Below are positions 21,850-31,576 of a stretch of 41,725 bases of DNA, piece by piece (the first letter of the stretch is position 1; every line of letters begins with the position of its first letter). The translations under genes were made by a program, and so were the position numbers. The notes below the pieces were generated by a model. The model saw only the letters and a program-made list of their open reading frames with translations. It ran no database searches and was not told the DNA's origin. Location: positions 1 through 41,725 of IMG/VR virus record IMGVR_UViG_3300025030_000218, one strand, 5' to 3'. The stretch comes from a virus.

Positions 21850-24800
21850 ATTCTACCTCACTTTGAAATTTATAAGATATATTCTGATATTTTGGCATCC
21901 AAAATTCTTCAGTACCTTCTACTTCTCTATAAATTTTCTTTCCTGTTTCTAAATTAATTTCCCCAGTAGGAGACTTTTGTGGTTTGATATCAAAGTTTTT
22001 TACATATAAAAAATCACTTTGTTGAAAGTTATTTCTATTATATTGATTAGTCCATAATTTAATTTCTAATATAGTACCATTACTAATTTGATACAAATTA
22101 ACTTTTACTATTGATTTCATAACTTCTAAATTAGAAACATAATAAATATCATCTGAATATGATTTATCAATATAAGTAATAATACCTAAAATTTCTTTTT
22201 GATTATCTATAATTTCTTTTACTGTTAATGGAATATTTTTTATATTTTTTATTATATCTTGCAATAATTCTTTGCTTTTAAGTTTTGTGATTTTTTTTGC
22301 AGTTTCATTTCCATATTGAATTACAAATTTTAAATCTAATCCGTAATTTTCAATTTTAGATTTTGAAATTTCTTTTGCATCTCTAAATATATCATACCAT
22401 TTAATAATTTCTAATAAGGTATTCACTTCTCCAAATTTTTTAAAATAATTTAATTTAACTAATTTATCTATAATAGTTTTATTTATTTTAAGACCTTTTA
22501 ATGAATCTAAAAATTCTACAAAACTTTTAAATTCATTACTACCTAATTCATATAGTATTTGTACTACCCCTTCACCAAATCCTTTTATGCTAGATAGATT
22601 AGGATATATAATTTTATTTTTTTCATCAATATTAACTCTTCTATTATCTTTACCAAATTCATAATCACCTAATCTATAACCATAAAATGATAATGCTTCT
22701 TTTACAAGAGCATCAATTTTATCTTTTTTATTTTTATCTTGATAATGATTTATTGCTACTTCATAAAATTTTGCTGTATGATGTGCTTTAAACCATGCTT
22801 GATAAGCACTATCTCCTCCCATCGATAAAGCATGAGGAGCATTAAAAGCATAAAAAGCAGATGCTTCTATTACTTTCCATATTTTTTCAAAATTATCTAG
22901 ATTCCCAATTATATTCATCCAATTTTCTTTCAATTTTTTTTGAAGGTCATCTAATTGTTTTCCTTTTAATTTTTTCTTAGATATTGCTTTAAGAACTCCA
23001 TATGCTTCCCCCATTGTTAATCCTAAATATGATAATAATTTCATAATTGATTCTTGATATAACATGAAATGATAACTATCTTCTAATATTCTATCTACTG
23101 TTTCTTCTCCTGTTGTATATTTTTCTCTTGCTAAAAATGTTCCGATGAGAGATTTAAATCCTGGTCTAATTCCTGCAATAAATGCACTAGATTCTGCTAA
23201 TGTTGTTGGTTTGTATTGTTTTACTTTTTTTGTTGTAGATTCTTTTTCCACCTGATTTACACAACAAGTAATTCCTTTAGCATATATATCCCATGTTAAT
23301 TTATCTCCATCAATCATTTCTCTTAATTCATCAAAACTAGGAACATCTTTATTAATACTTTGAAAAAATTTATGAGTTAAATGAACACTATCAACTATAA
23401 GGTAATCATTTTTTACATAACCAAATTCATCTAGATAATTCCCTTCAATACAAGCACATAATGTACGTTTTCCTGTTGTTTCTGATACTGCATTTATTAA
23501 ACCAATTTTTCTTCTTATATCTCCTTCTAGAAGTAAATATCCACAAGCATGACATTTTAAATTTATTACAATACCTTGATATTCTAAACTACCTTTATAA
23601 ATATCTATATATTCTTCTGGAATAAAATCTTCAATATTTATAAATTCTCTATCTATTTCATCTGCATATTTTATTTTTTCATTATATTTATCAATGAATT
23701 TAGAAATTTCATTTGCATGTTCAGGTGTAACATCATTTGCCCCTGCATATAATTGCCATGCTGCTTTTTCTTTTAATTTTCCAATTGCCATAAGAGGATA
23801 ACAACTATGTTCCCCTATTAATTCTCTTGTAGCTTCTACAAATGGTTCTGCTATAGCTAAATTATAGTCAATATCTGGCATTTGCCCACTTAATACTCTT
23901 TCTTTTGTAAGAAATCTTTCTGGATAAATAGGTATTTCACAATTAAATCTATCAATCGTAGTAAATCTTAATAATTTATTTACAATAAAAGATGCTGAAC
24001 TTCCTCTTGAAGTTGTAGTTAAAATACCACCTTTTTCATTAACAGCCTTATTAATAATTTTATCATTTGTTAAAAAATAATCTACAACTCCACTATCAAC
24101 AATCTCTCCTACTTCATATTTTATTCCTTTTACTTTTTCAGATGTTTTTAATTTTTCTTCTTTATATCTTTCATTTAATATTTTTTTAAAAATCTTTACT
24201 TTTTCTTCATATGTTTTATCTTGATATAAACAAGGTATTTTAAAATGTTTATCAAATATTATATCTTCACATTCATTAATAAATATATTTGTATTCATCA
24301 TTGAAGTTATAATTTCTTCATCATTTAATATACCTTGGATTTTAAATCTATTAAATATTTCTTTACCATCTGGAAAATCTAAATACCATCCTTCTTCATC
24401 TTCATATATAATTCCTTTATATTTTAATATTTGATCTCTTTTAATGGTATTCTCTGGTTTAACATAATGACTATCCAAGCCACAAATAATTTGAATATTA
24501 TGCTTTTTAGATATTTCTAAGATTTTTTTGTTTAATAATTTTTGACTTTTTGTATTATGATTTTGTATTTCTAATAAAAAATTATCACCAAAATAATTAT
24601 GTATTTTCAACCATATATCTTCTGCATCTTCATATTTCCATCCTGCAATACAATTATGAACAGAAATTCCTTCTATTCTAAAAGAAGGTGTATTTTCTAC
24701 ACTTAAACAATATACATAATCATTATAATCATATGTTTCAATTTTTCTTACTCTTCTATGTATATAATTTACCCCATCTATGTATACAGGCTTTTTTGAA

Positions 24801-26368
24801 TTCCATCCTATATGTTTAAAATCATATTTTTCGTTTGATTCTAAATATAATTTCCAGTATTGATAGAATTCTTTATTATTAATCTCAATCACATAAACTT
24901 TATTATGATGTATATTGTTTTTATCTATTTTCTCATTTCTAATCGAACAACAACTTTTTAAACCATTTCTTTCTAATATATAACCAACTTCATATGCTAA
25001 TTGCTCTGATATTGTTACATAATTTACTCTGTTTAAATTTTTAGCAATATGTCCATCTCCTAAAAACAAACCTTTTATATATTCCATTTGTAAAAATGGA
25101 GGTAATCTTAGAATAAAATTAGGTGTTTTTTTATTAATTGACCCTGATGGAATTAAATAAGAAAATAATAATGCCATTTCTTTGCTATGAATTAAAACAG
25201 ACATTCCATTTGTATTTTTTTTATCTTGGATAATAGCAGGTTTATTTAAATATTTTAAACTAAATTCATTAATTAAATTATATAAATTATTTTCTTTTTT
25301 ATTAATAGTAAAACAAATATAATTATTTTTTTTATTTATATTCCCTTCTGCTACATATAAACCTAATATTTGTAGAAATAAATTATCTACTTCTATTTTA
25401 GATTTTATAATAGGAGATTTTAATGGTCTACCTAAATTACAATTTTCTCTATAGTTATTTAAAATTAAATCAACATCGATATGCTCTGTAATTTCTATAG
25501 TCCCATCTATTGCACTTAATATTCTATCTTCTGTTGTTAATTCACTTGCTTTTTTCCAAATTATTTTTTTCGTTACATCTGAATGTGTTTTATTTATTGT
25601 TGGAAATTTATGATCTTTAGTACATTTTATACTTTCAAAACAACCTTCAATAAACAAATTATACATTTCACCATTATATTCTCTTTTTGTTGGTACAATA
25701 ACTTTTTCCCAAGTTCCTTTATGTGTAAGAACAAAATCACCTGATCTTACATCTTGAATATTTTTAATTTCGTTTTTTGTTAATACTTTAGTATCTTTTT
25801 CAAAACAAGCAGAAGTGATTATAATATTATCTTTTGGAATATTTAATAATAATTCTAAATCAATTCTTGGTTTATAATAATAACCATCAATATTAGCCAG
25901 AGAGAGAATATAGTTAATATCTTCTCTCCCTTCAGGATTTTTAGCTGTAAGACATATATGACAATTTGTTTTATCTTTATATGTTTTAATTTCTCCTGTT
26001 TTTGTATCTATTTTATATTCTCCAGTTTCTTTATCAATTTCAGGATATTCTTTTAATCTATCTTTTACCCAATATGCTTCAACTGAATGTCTATATTTTA
26101 AATTATATTCTTCTGCTAATTTATAAACTTCAAATTGATTCCCTTGATTCCCATGCTCACCACTAAATAAACATTTTCCTTTATATTCAATAGTTTGTTG
26201 TGCATATGTTTTCATAGATTCAGGACTATCTGCTACTGAGGTATTACTAAAAAATGAATGCTTATGGTAATTTTCACAATATAAATTTTCTGAATAATCT
26301 TCAATAGTATATGGGAATTTAAATTTTAATTTAGGAATAATTTTTTCAATAATTTTTTTCATTGGCAT
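21842..26368 (-). CDS. dnaE: DnaE-like DNA polymerase III alpha subunit containing an intein
   Basis: 1508 residues in precursor form, about 1123 after splicing. The N-terminal PHP domain has NYHKHSFFSN (35-44) and GLDSHYV. It is interrupted by an intein at residues 188-572. The C-family palm motifs follow: TTSRGSSASFIVNKLL (785-800) and MPDIDYNL (830-837), where the two catalytic aspartates are kept. A helix-hairpin-helix-like SSIKGFGEGVVQIL and a C-terminal OB-type region end the protein. The replicative polymerase of the phage. It starts inside the end of the homing endonuclease gene. Confidence 0.9.
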   Translation of the reverse strand: MPMKKIIEKIIPKLKFKFPYTIEDYSENLYCENYHKHSFFSNTSVADSPESMKTYAQQTIEYKGKCLFSGEHGNQGNQFEVYKLAEEYNLKYRHSVEAYWVKDRLKEYPEIDKETGEYKIDTKTGEIKTYKDKTNCHICLTAKNPEGREDINYILSLANIDGYYYKPRIDLELLLNIPKDNIIITSACFEKDTKVLTKNEIKNIQDVRSGDFVLTHKGTWEKVIVPTKREYNGEMYNLFIEGCFESIKCTKDHKFPTINKTHSDVTKKIIWKKASELTTEDRILSAIDGTIEITEHIDVDLILNNYRENCNLGRPLKSPIIKSKIEVDNLFLQILGLYVAEGNINKKNNYICFTINKKENNLYNLINEFSLKYLNKPAIIQDKKNTNGMSVLIHSKEMALLFSYLIPSGSINKKTPNFILRLPPFLQMEYIKGLFLGDGHIAKNLNRVNYVTISEQLAYEVGYILERNGLKSCCSIRNEKIDKNNIHHNKVYVIEINNKEFYQYWKLYLESNEKYDFKHIGWNSKKPVYIDGVNYIHRRVRKIETYDYNDYVYCLSVENTPSFRIEGISVHNCIAGWKYEDAEDIWLKIHNYFGDNFLLEIQNHNTKSQKLLNKKILEISKKHNIQIICGLDSHYVKPENTIKRDQILKYKGIIYEDEEGWYLDFPDGKEIFNRFKIQGILNDEEIITSMMNTNIFINECEDIIFDKHFKIPCLYQDKTYEEKVKIFKKILNERYKEEKLKTSEKVKGIKYEVGEIVDSGVVDYFLTNDKIINKAVNEKGGILTTTSRGSSASFIVNKLLRFTTIDRFNCEIPIYPERFLTKERVLSGQMPDIDYNLAIAEPFVEATRELIGEHSCYPLMAIGKLKEKAAWQLYAGANDVTPEHANEISKFIDKYNEKIKYADEIDREFINIEDFIPEEYIDIYKGSLEYQGIVINLKCHACGYLLLEGDIRRKIGLINAVSETTGKRTLCACIEGNYLDEFGYVKNDYLIVDSVHLTHKFFQSINKDVPSFDELREMIDGDKLTWDIYAKGITCCVNQVEKESTTKKVKQYKPTTLAESSAFIAGIRPGFKSLIGTFLAREKYTTGEETVDRILEDSYHFMLYQESIMKLLSYLGLTMGEAYGVLKAISKKKLKGKQLDDLQKKLKENWMNIIGNLDNFEKIWKVIEASAFYAFNAPHALSMGGDSAYQAWFKAHHTAKFYEVAINHYQDKNKKDKIDALVKEALSFYGYRLGDYEFGKDNRRVNIDEKNKIIYPNLSSIKGFGEGVVQILYELGSNEFKSFVEFLDSLKGLKINKTIIDKLVKLNYFKKFGEVNTLLEIIKWYDIFRDAKEISKSKIENYGLDLKFVIQYGNETAKKITKLKSKELLQDIIKNIKNIPLTVKEIIDNQKEILGIITYIDKSYSDDIYYVSNLEVMKSIVKVNLYQISNGTILEIKLWTNQYNRNNFQQSDFLYVKNFDIKPQKSPTGEINLETGKKIYREVEGTEEFWMPKYQNISYKFQSEVEYD
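24653..25807 (-). other. Intein with LAGLIDADG domain inside the polymerase PHP domain
   Basis: The intein is 385 residues, from Cys188 (CFEKDTKVLT) to Asn572 (GISVHN), followed by the +1 extein Cys of CIAGWKY. The B-block TxxH is visible as CTKDHKF. Two dodecapeptide motifs (LQILGLYVAEG and EYIKGLFLGDG) form the homing endonuclease domain. The splice ends (Cys, His-Asn, Cys) are intact, so it should splice. The insertion lies after IITSA in the PHP domain, away from the polymerase active site where most DnaE inteins sit. Confidence 0.85.
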
Positions 26369-27576
26369 ATACCTATTATATTACTGATATTTTCATTATT
26401 TTTAAATACTCTTTGCCATGTACTTTTGTAATCTAAATTATATTTTTTACATAAATCTGTAAATAATATTTCTTCATTTTTATATTTAATATAAATTTTT
26501 TTTTCTTCTCCATAAATATTTTTATTTTCTGTTATTTTATATTTAATAATATCTAAATCATTAGGAATATTATTTAATATAATTTTATCTATTTTTCTAG
26601 AAGATGGAGCATCAAATCGTAAATATCTAATATCTTTTTCTTGCCAGCAAATTAATTCAAATTTTTCTTTAAAAATATTTATAGCATAATCAATATCATC
26701 TTGAGTATATTCTGCAACACATAATTCCCAATTAGACTTATCTCTATAACCATCATCTAACATCCAAATTGAAAATGAAAATTTATTCATTAAATTTAAT
26801 AAATATGTATATGATTTTCCTCTATATTCTAATAAACAATCATGTATTCTTGTAGATAATCTATATTGTGGTTGACATAAATACATTTTACCATTAAATT
26901 CTCTATAACATGCTTCTTTCCTAACAGGAGAAATATTACAGAATTCCTTAAGATTATTATATTTATAATATAAATAATCTTTTTGATTTTCTGCATGTGA
27001 TTCTATAAATATAGGTTGATCTTCTCTCTTATCAATATGACCATCCCCTAACATTGAACCAATAATTAAATCTTTTTGTTTTTCATTTAATTGCTTATTA
27101 ACTTGTCTATATTCTTGAGTTATTCTATGTATTTCGGTACACCATTTTTCAATCACTCTTTTTGTACATTTTGCTTCTTTTGCCATTTCTTTATGACTTA
27201 AACCTTCAACCATATATTTTTGATAACACCAATTATAATCTTGATATATAGCTTTAAATTTATTGCTATTTTTATATTTTGTTTTTATTCCCATTTGATT
27301 TACTTTACTATTAATTGATGTAACACTTTTATGTAATATTTCTGCAATCTCTTTATATGGAATTATTTTTTCTACTAATTCTATTAATTTATTTTCTTCT
27401 TCTGGTTTCCAATATATTCTCTTATCATTTATATCCGGTTGTGAAGAATCAATTATTTTACCATGATTCTTTATTTGCAAATAATGCTTGTTACATAAAT
27501 TTTTCCCATATTTACTATTTTTATTAAATCTTGATGTATTTAATTCTGATACACCACATATACTACAATATTGCAT
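26359..27576 (-). CDS. Free-standing LAGLIDADG homing endonuclease with SANT-like domain
   Basis: 405 residues from the ATG at 27576, right after AAGGAGGAATAAT. N-terminal cysteine knuckles (CSICGV, CNKH) and a Myb/SANT-like helix set (WKPEEENKLIELVEKIIPYKEIAEIL) precede two LAGLIDADG motifs (DLIIGSMLGDGHI and FSIWMLDDGYRD). A C-terminal helix-turn-helix-like LFTDLCKKYNLDYKSTWQRVF follows. It sits directly upstream of the intein-bearing polymerase gene. It probably cuts polymerase-region DNA of competing phages to spread this segment. Confidence 0.85.
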   Translation of the reverse strand: MQYCSICGVSELNTSRFNKNSKYGKNLCNKHYLQIKNHGKIIDSSQPDINDKRIYWKPEEENKLIELVEKIIPYKEIAEILHKSVTSINSKVNQMGIKTKYKNSNKFKAIYQDYNWCYQKYMVEGLSHKEMAKEAKCTKRVIEKWCTEIHRITQEYRQVNKQLNEKQKDLIIGSMLGDGHIDKREDQPIFIESHAENQKDYLYYKYNNLKEFCNISPVRKEACYREFNGKMYLCQPQYRLSTRIHDCLLEYRGKSYTYLLNLMNKFSFSIWMLDDGYRDKSNWELCVAEYTQDDIDYAINIFKEKFELICWQEKDIRYLRFDAPSSRKIDKIILNNIPNDLDIIKYKITENKNIYGEEKKIYIKYKNEEILFTDLCKKYNLDYKSTWQRVFKNNENISNIIGICQ

Positions 27577-27595
27577 ATTATTCCTCCTTATTATT

Positions 27596-28408
27596 TTATT
27601 CAATTAAACACTTATCTCTAAAACTACATAAATTAACACAAAAGAAATCTTTTTCAGCATTATAATTTTTATTCCAAAATATAATATCTTTATCCAACAA
27701 TTCAATTTCATCTACTGTATTTGTCACATAATCTTCAATATCTTTTTTAGCAATATCATCATCATATTTTATTATTACTAATCCATCTGAGTAATCCTCA
27801 AATATACTACATTTATTTCTTTCAACTAATTTATTATTTTGAATTACGTACTTTAACATATTAAAATATAAATTAATCTTCATATTTGGATATTGTTTAC
27901 TTAAAGCATATGCATATAAATATAATTGTCTTTGTTTTTTAAGTAAATCTTTCTTACTATATTTACTACTTGTTTTTAAATCACATATATGTATTTTCCC
28001 ATCTTTAAAATACCATAAATCAATATATCCTTTCATCATAACTCCATTTACATTCACTTCAAAGTATTCTTCAATCTTAAAATCTTTTATTGCTTCGGAA
28101 ATATAATTTTCAAAAAAATGTGTAATACATTCTTTATAATTATTTTTAACTTTTTCACTAATCCATTCTAATCCAAGCATATCAGCATCATCTACTGCTT
28201 GAGTAAATTTTTCTACAGCACCTTCATTTGTTTCTTTATTCTCAATTATCCCTTGAGTTAATTCATGGCATATAGTACCTAAAAAACTATATATGTTTTC
28301 ACCACCTCTTTGTCCAAGAACATATGTATAAAAATAACTTCTTTTACAATTATGAAAACTATCTAATCTACTAAAGCTATATATTATTTTACTCAATATC
28401 ACACCCAC
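27596..28408 (-). CDS. PD-(D/E)XK nuclease with Fe-S-type cysteines (Cas4/AddB-like)
   Basis: About 270 residues. The opening YSFSRLDSFHNCKRSYFYTYVLG has the first cysteine. The core shows GYIDLWYFKDGKIHICDLKTS (Asp and DxK of the nuclease) and KKQRQLYLYAYAL. The end FFCVNLCSFRDKC supplies three more cysteines for a 4Fe-4S cluster. This layout matches Cas4/AddB-type exonucleases used in phage recombination. Start codon unsettled: GTG at 28408 lies within the ribosome-binding region, and TTG at 28396 is a likely alternative. Confidence 0.8.
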   Translation of the reverse strand: MGVILSKIIYSFSRLDSFHNCKRSYFYTYVLGQRGGENIYSFLGTICHELTQGIIENKETNEGAVEKFTQAVDDADMLGLEWISEKVKNNYKECITHFFENYISEAIKDFKIEEYFEVNVNGVMMKGYIDLWYFKDGKIHICDLKTSSKYSKKDLLKKQRQLYLYAYALSKQYPNMKINLYFNMLKYVIQNNKLVERNKCSIFEDYSDGLVIIKYDDDIAKKDIEDYVTNTVDEIELLDKDIIFWNKNYNAEKDFFCVNLCSFRDKCLIE

Positions 28409-29421
28409 TCTACATAATTATTTTTTAATTCTATAAATTTTTCTTTACCTAAATCTGTAGGACTCATTTTTGATTCTTTAGGTAATATTTTATTTTCTTT
28501 ATCTATGATATATCCCACTTTAATATCTTTAAATTTTAACATAGATTTTATTTTATTAATTTGATTTACAACAATTTCTTCCTTTAAACCTTCATCCATT
28601 CCTAAAATTATTTTTTGAGGTTGCAAATTTATTATATTTATTATTTGATGATAATGAATTGAATTACCACCCAATGCTAATCCAGTATATATATCCATAC
28701 TATCTAATTGCATTGCTCCCTTTTCAGATTCAAAAATATATAATTCTTCACATCCTTGAAGGTATTGGTAATTTTCTGTATAACCATATAATGTTTGAGA
28801 TTTTAGATGAGGAATTACTGGACACCATTTTAATGTATTATCCATTTCATAATCTCCTATATATCTTCCAGTAATACCAACTAAATCTCCTTCAAAACTC
28901 CACCAAGGACATGTAATTCTTTGTGATAATATATCAAATCCAATTTTAAATTTCTTTTGTGTTTGAAATGATATATTATCACGAAAAAACATAATATTAT
29001 ATTTATCCAAATATTGATTTAAAATATTCTCATCATAAGTTTTTAATTCTATAACATGTGCATTTTTAGATTTAATTTTATTATAGAATCCTCCAAATAC
29101 AGATTTTCTTTTCTTATAATAATAAAATGAATCAATTCCTAATTCTTTTTTAATAATATTAATAACTTCTTTAAATTCAACATTTTTACTTTTAATAATA
29201 AAACTGATAAAATCACAATTAATTCCTCTACCATAATCAGAAACATATAAATATTGATTATTATGTAATTTAATTCTTATTGATGTTTTATTAGTTTTTT
29301 CATTAATACCAGCACGAATCTCATGTGATTTGAGATCAATATTATGAAACTCATAATATTCTAATATATTTTTAATATGTATAGGATTATCTATGAGTTT
29401 TTGTTTGATTTCAGTTATCAC
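28399..29421 (-). CDS. dnaG: DnaG-type primase
   Basis: 340 residues; GTG at 29421 is chosen because TGGAG lies eight bases upstream, while the ATG at 29439 has no site. The N-terminal part (IRIKLHNNQYLYVSDYGRGINCDFISFI) resembles the zinc/DNA-binding front of primases. The TOPRIM core is visible as YIFESEKGAMQLDSM, ALGGNSIH and IILGMDEGLKEE. Makes RNA primers for the polymerase. It lies between helicase and nuclease genes, as expected for a replication operon. Confidence 0.82.
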   Translation of the reverse strand: MITEIKQKLIDNPIHIKNILEYYEFHNIDLKSHEIRAGINEKTNKTSIRIKLHNNQYLYVSDYGRGINCDFISFIIKSKNVEFKEVINIIKKELGIDSFYYYKKRKSVFGGFYNKIKSKNAHVIELKTYDENILNQYLDKYNIMFFRDNISFQTQKKFKIGFDILSQRITCPWWSFEGDLVGITGRYIGDYEMDNTLKWCPVIPHLKSQTLYGYTENYQYLQGCEELYIFESEKGAMQLDSMDIYTGLALGGNSIHYHQIINIINLQPQKIILGMDEGLKEEIVVNQINKIKSMLKFKDIKVGYIIDKENKILPKESKMSPTDLGKEKFIELKNNYVEWV

Positions 29422-29483
29422 AAAATTCGCTCCATCCATATAAATTATGTATTAATATCATATTACTTATATAATAATTTAAT

Positions 29484-31037
29484 TTATCCTCCAATCTTTC
29501 CATGTTTCGGTCTTGAATATGCAGATTCAGTAAATGTTCCTGTATTTCCATTAAATTTTAGAAGCATAGCTACTCCTGTATCACTTGAATTTTCACCATT
29601 TCTATTTTTTTCAAAGAATAACATTCTATAAACCGCTGTTGGATCTGGTTCATATTCTTCTTCACACCATTTATTTTGTATTTTTACTCTTTTAAATGGT
29701 TTACAATAATACTTACTACTTTTATCTAATTCATCTGAAAATACTGGTCTAATTAATAATAATGTTTCTAATATTTCTTTTATTTGTTTTGATTGACTTA
29801 ATGTTGAAGCATCTAAAAATAATATTCCAAATAATGCTTGTGCTAATTGAATATTTGCAAATCCTATAAGATTATATTTTTTAGCAAGTTTATCTAGTTC
29901 TCTAGAATCTTTAATTAAATTTAACCAGTTTTGATCTCCTTTCATATTTGTTAATTCTGATTTAAATGTATCATAAACAAAACAATCGAATCCATGAGAC
30001 AAAGCATAATATCTTACTTTCTTTTTTACTAAATTAATGTCTGCATCTGCTATTTGAATAAATTTAAAATATTTACTATATTCTTCATTCCATAATTTTT
30101 GTGCTTTTTTTATATATTCTTTGTCAATATCTGTTAATTCATTTTTATTTTTTATTTTTCTTTTAGTTACTTTAAAATACTTAAACTTTTTAGCAAGTAA
30201 CCATGTAATAAATTGAATCTTAAATACTGTACTTTTTTGTTCATTTGTAATAATTAATGTTTTTTTCCCTTGTGAAGCTAATGCCATTAATATTGTAATA
30301 ATTAATGTAGTTTTTCCAGAAGAACTAAAACCACCCAACATATGTAATGCTCCTGATAATAAACCTCCTATTTGATTGGATATATAAGGAAAACACATTA
30401 CATTATTTCCATCACAATCAATTCCACACGTATTAAATGGTACACCACTTTCTAATCCTGATTGTACTTCTTCAATAAATTCATCTGTAATATCAAGATT
30501 ACCTTCTTCTATAATTTTACTACTATTTCTAGTTGAAAATGTTGATAGTTTATTTTCATAATATTCAATAACACTTTCACTATCCATTTTTCTAAATAAA
30601 TCTAATGGAATAATATTTTTACCGTCTTCTTCTACAGCACTTAGCAAATTAAATCCATTATTATACAAATTAATTATAATGTTTTCTCTATATAAAATAT
30701 CTAGATATGTATCCCAATTTTTGTCATTAATTATGTCAATTAGGTTTTGTATTGTATTCCATCCACCTCTATTTTGAAAACTTTCTTCAATCATTTCAGA
30801 TATATTAGATAGAATAGTTACTTCATCAATAGAAGGGAATCCTTTAGATCTTATATTTTGAATTAAAGCAAAATAAAATCTACCATCTATTGACAAAAAA
30901 TCTTCAATTTTAAGATTACATTCATCAAGTAATAAAATGTCTTTAAATAAGCAAGAAATAACATTACCTTCTATGGTTATTCTTCCTTTAAGTAATTGTT
31001 CAGGATATTTACTGCAACCACTAATAAATTCACTCAA
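29484..31037 (-). CDS. dnaB: DnaB-family replicative helicase
   Basis: 517 residues. The N-terminal domain (residues 1-150, LLDECNLKIEDFLSIDGRFYFALI) is of the DnaB-N type. The RecA-like motor has Walker A in MLGGFSSSGKTTLIITILM, KTLIITNEQK, and Walker B FDCFVYDTF. FANIQLAQALFG and a C-terminal RMLFFEKNRNGENSS follow. Unwinds the fork 5' to 3'. TTG at 31037 follows GGAGGG with five bases spacing. The stop of the preceding gene is one base away. Confidence 0.85.
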   Translation of the reverse strand: MSEFISGCSKYPEQLLKGRITIEGNVISCLFKDILLLDECNLKIEDFLSIDGRFYFALIQNIRSKGFPSIDEVTILSNISEMIEESFQNRGGWNTIQNLIDIINDKNWDTYLDILYRENIIINLYNNGFNLLSAVEEDGKNIIPLDLFRKMDSESVIEYYENKLSTFSTRNSSKIIEEGNLDITDEFIEEVQSGLESGVPFNTCGIDCDGNNVMCFPYISNQIGGLLSGALHMLGGFSSSGKTTLIITILMALASQGKKTLIITNEQKSTVFKIQFITWLLAKKFKYFKVTKRKIKNKNELTDIDKEYIKKAQKLWNEEYSKYFKFIQIADADINLVKKKVRYYALSHGFDCFVYDTFKSELTNMKGDQNWLNLIKDSRELDKLAKKYNLIGFANIQLAQALFGILFLDASTLSQSKQIKEILETLLLIRPVFSDELDKSSKYYCKPFKRVKIQNKWCEEEYEPDPTAVYRMLFFEKNRNGENSSDTGVAMLLKFNGNTGTFTESAYSRPKHGKIGG

Positions 31038-31038
31038 A

Positions 31039-31521
31039 TTATCCCTCCAATTCTTCTATATATTCTGATAGATTCTTTTTACGTTCTTTTGATTTATAAT
31101 TAACTTCAATCATTTCAATATCTAATTGCTTAATTGGTTCAGGTTGTTTTAATTTATAATCTTGCAAATTATTATTAAGTATTGTCATAAAATACCTAAT
31201 CTTTCCATATTCACGACTAAATTCTTTAGACATAACTTTTTCTAAGAAACTGATGTTATCCATTAAATATAAATTAATTTTCTTATATGTATGAATTTCT
31301 GCAATCAATTTTAATTCTTTAAATAATGCTGTATTTGTTATCACATATCCAAATATTTTATTAATATTTTCTATACAATTTATCCTATTTTCTTTTTCTT
31401 CTTTAATTAATAAATAATCTTTTTCAGTACAATAGTATTCGTTTTTACCATTAATAATTACTTTAAATGCAGTATCTCTTTCTATTTTATTATTATCATG
31501 GCATTTACATTTTACTAATAT
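31039..31521 (-). CDS. Possible helicase loader or replication accessory protein, AUA start
   Basis: About 160 residues: LVKCKCHDNNKIERD (Cys pairs), EYYCTEKDYLLIKEEKENR, a helical body and a basic tail ending EYIEELEG. It directly precedes the helicase gene, where phages often place loaders, but there is no diagnostic motif. A GTG at 31530 is part of the GGAAGGTGG ribosome binding site. ATA at 31521, five bases after it, is a better placed start. Confidence 0.45.
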   Translation of the reverse strand: MLVKCKCHDNNKIERDTAFKVIINGKNEYYCTEKDYLLIKEEKENRINCIENINKIFGYVITNTALFKELKLIAEIHTYKKINLYLMDNISFLEKVMSKEFSREYGKIRYFMTILNNNLQDYKLKQPEPIKQLDIEMIEVNYKSKERKKNLSEYIEELEG

Positions 31522-31541
31522 AATATCCACCTTCCAATAGA

Positions 31542-31570
31542 TAATAGGGAGAATAATATTCTCCCTATTA
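31542..31570. terminator. 13-bp palindromic hairpin between Sak4-like gene and loader gene
   Basis: TAATAGGGAGAAT (31542-31554) and ATTCTCCCTATTA (31558-31570) form a perfect stem with a three-base loop. No U-run follows in the minus direction, so partial termination, RNA processing or stabilisation is as likely as full termination. Confidence 0.5.
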
Positions 31571-31576
31571 AATTAT

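Noticed and set aside
31528-31530. GTG at 31530 (and GTG at 14912) as ordinary start codons
   Set aside because: In both cases the GTG is part of the Shine-Dalgarno sequence itself, so initiation is more plausible at the following AUA or AUU codons. Not fully excluded.
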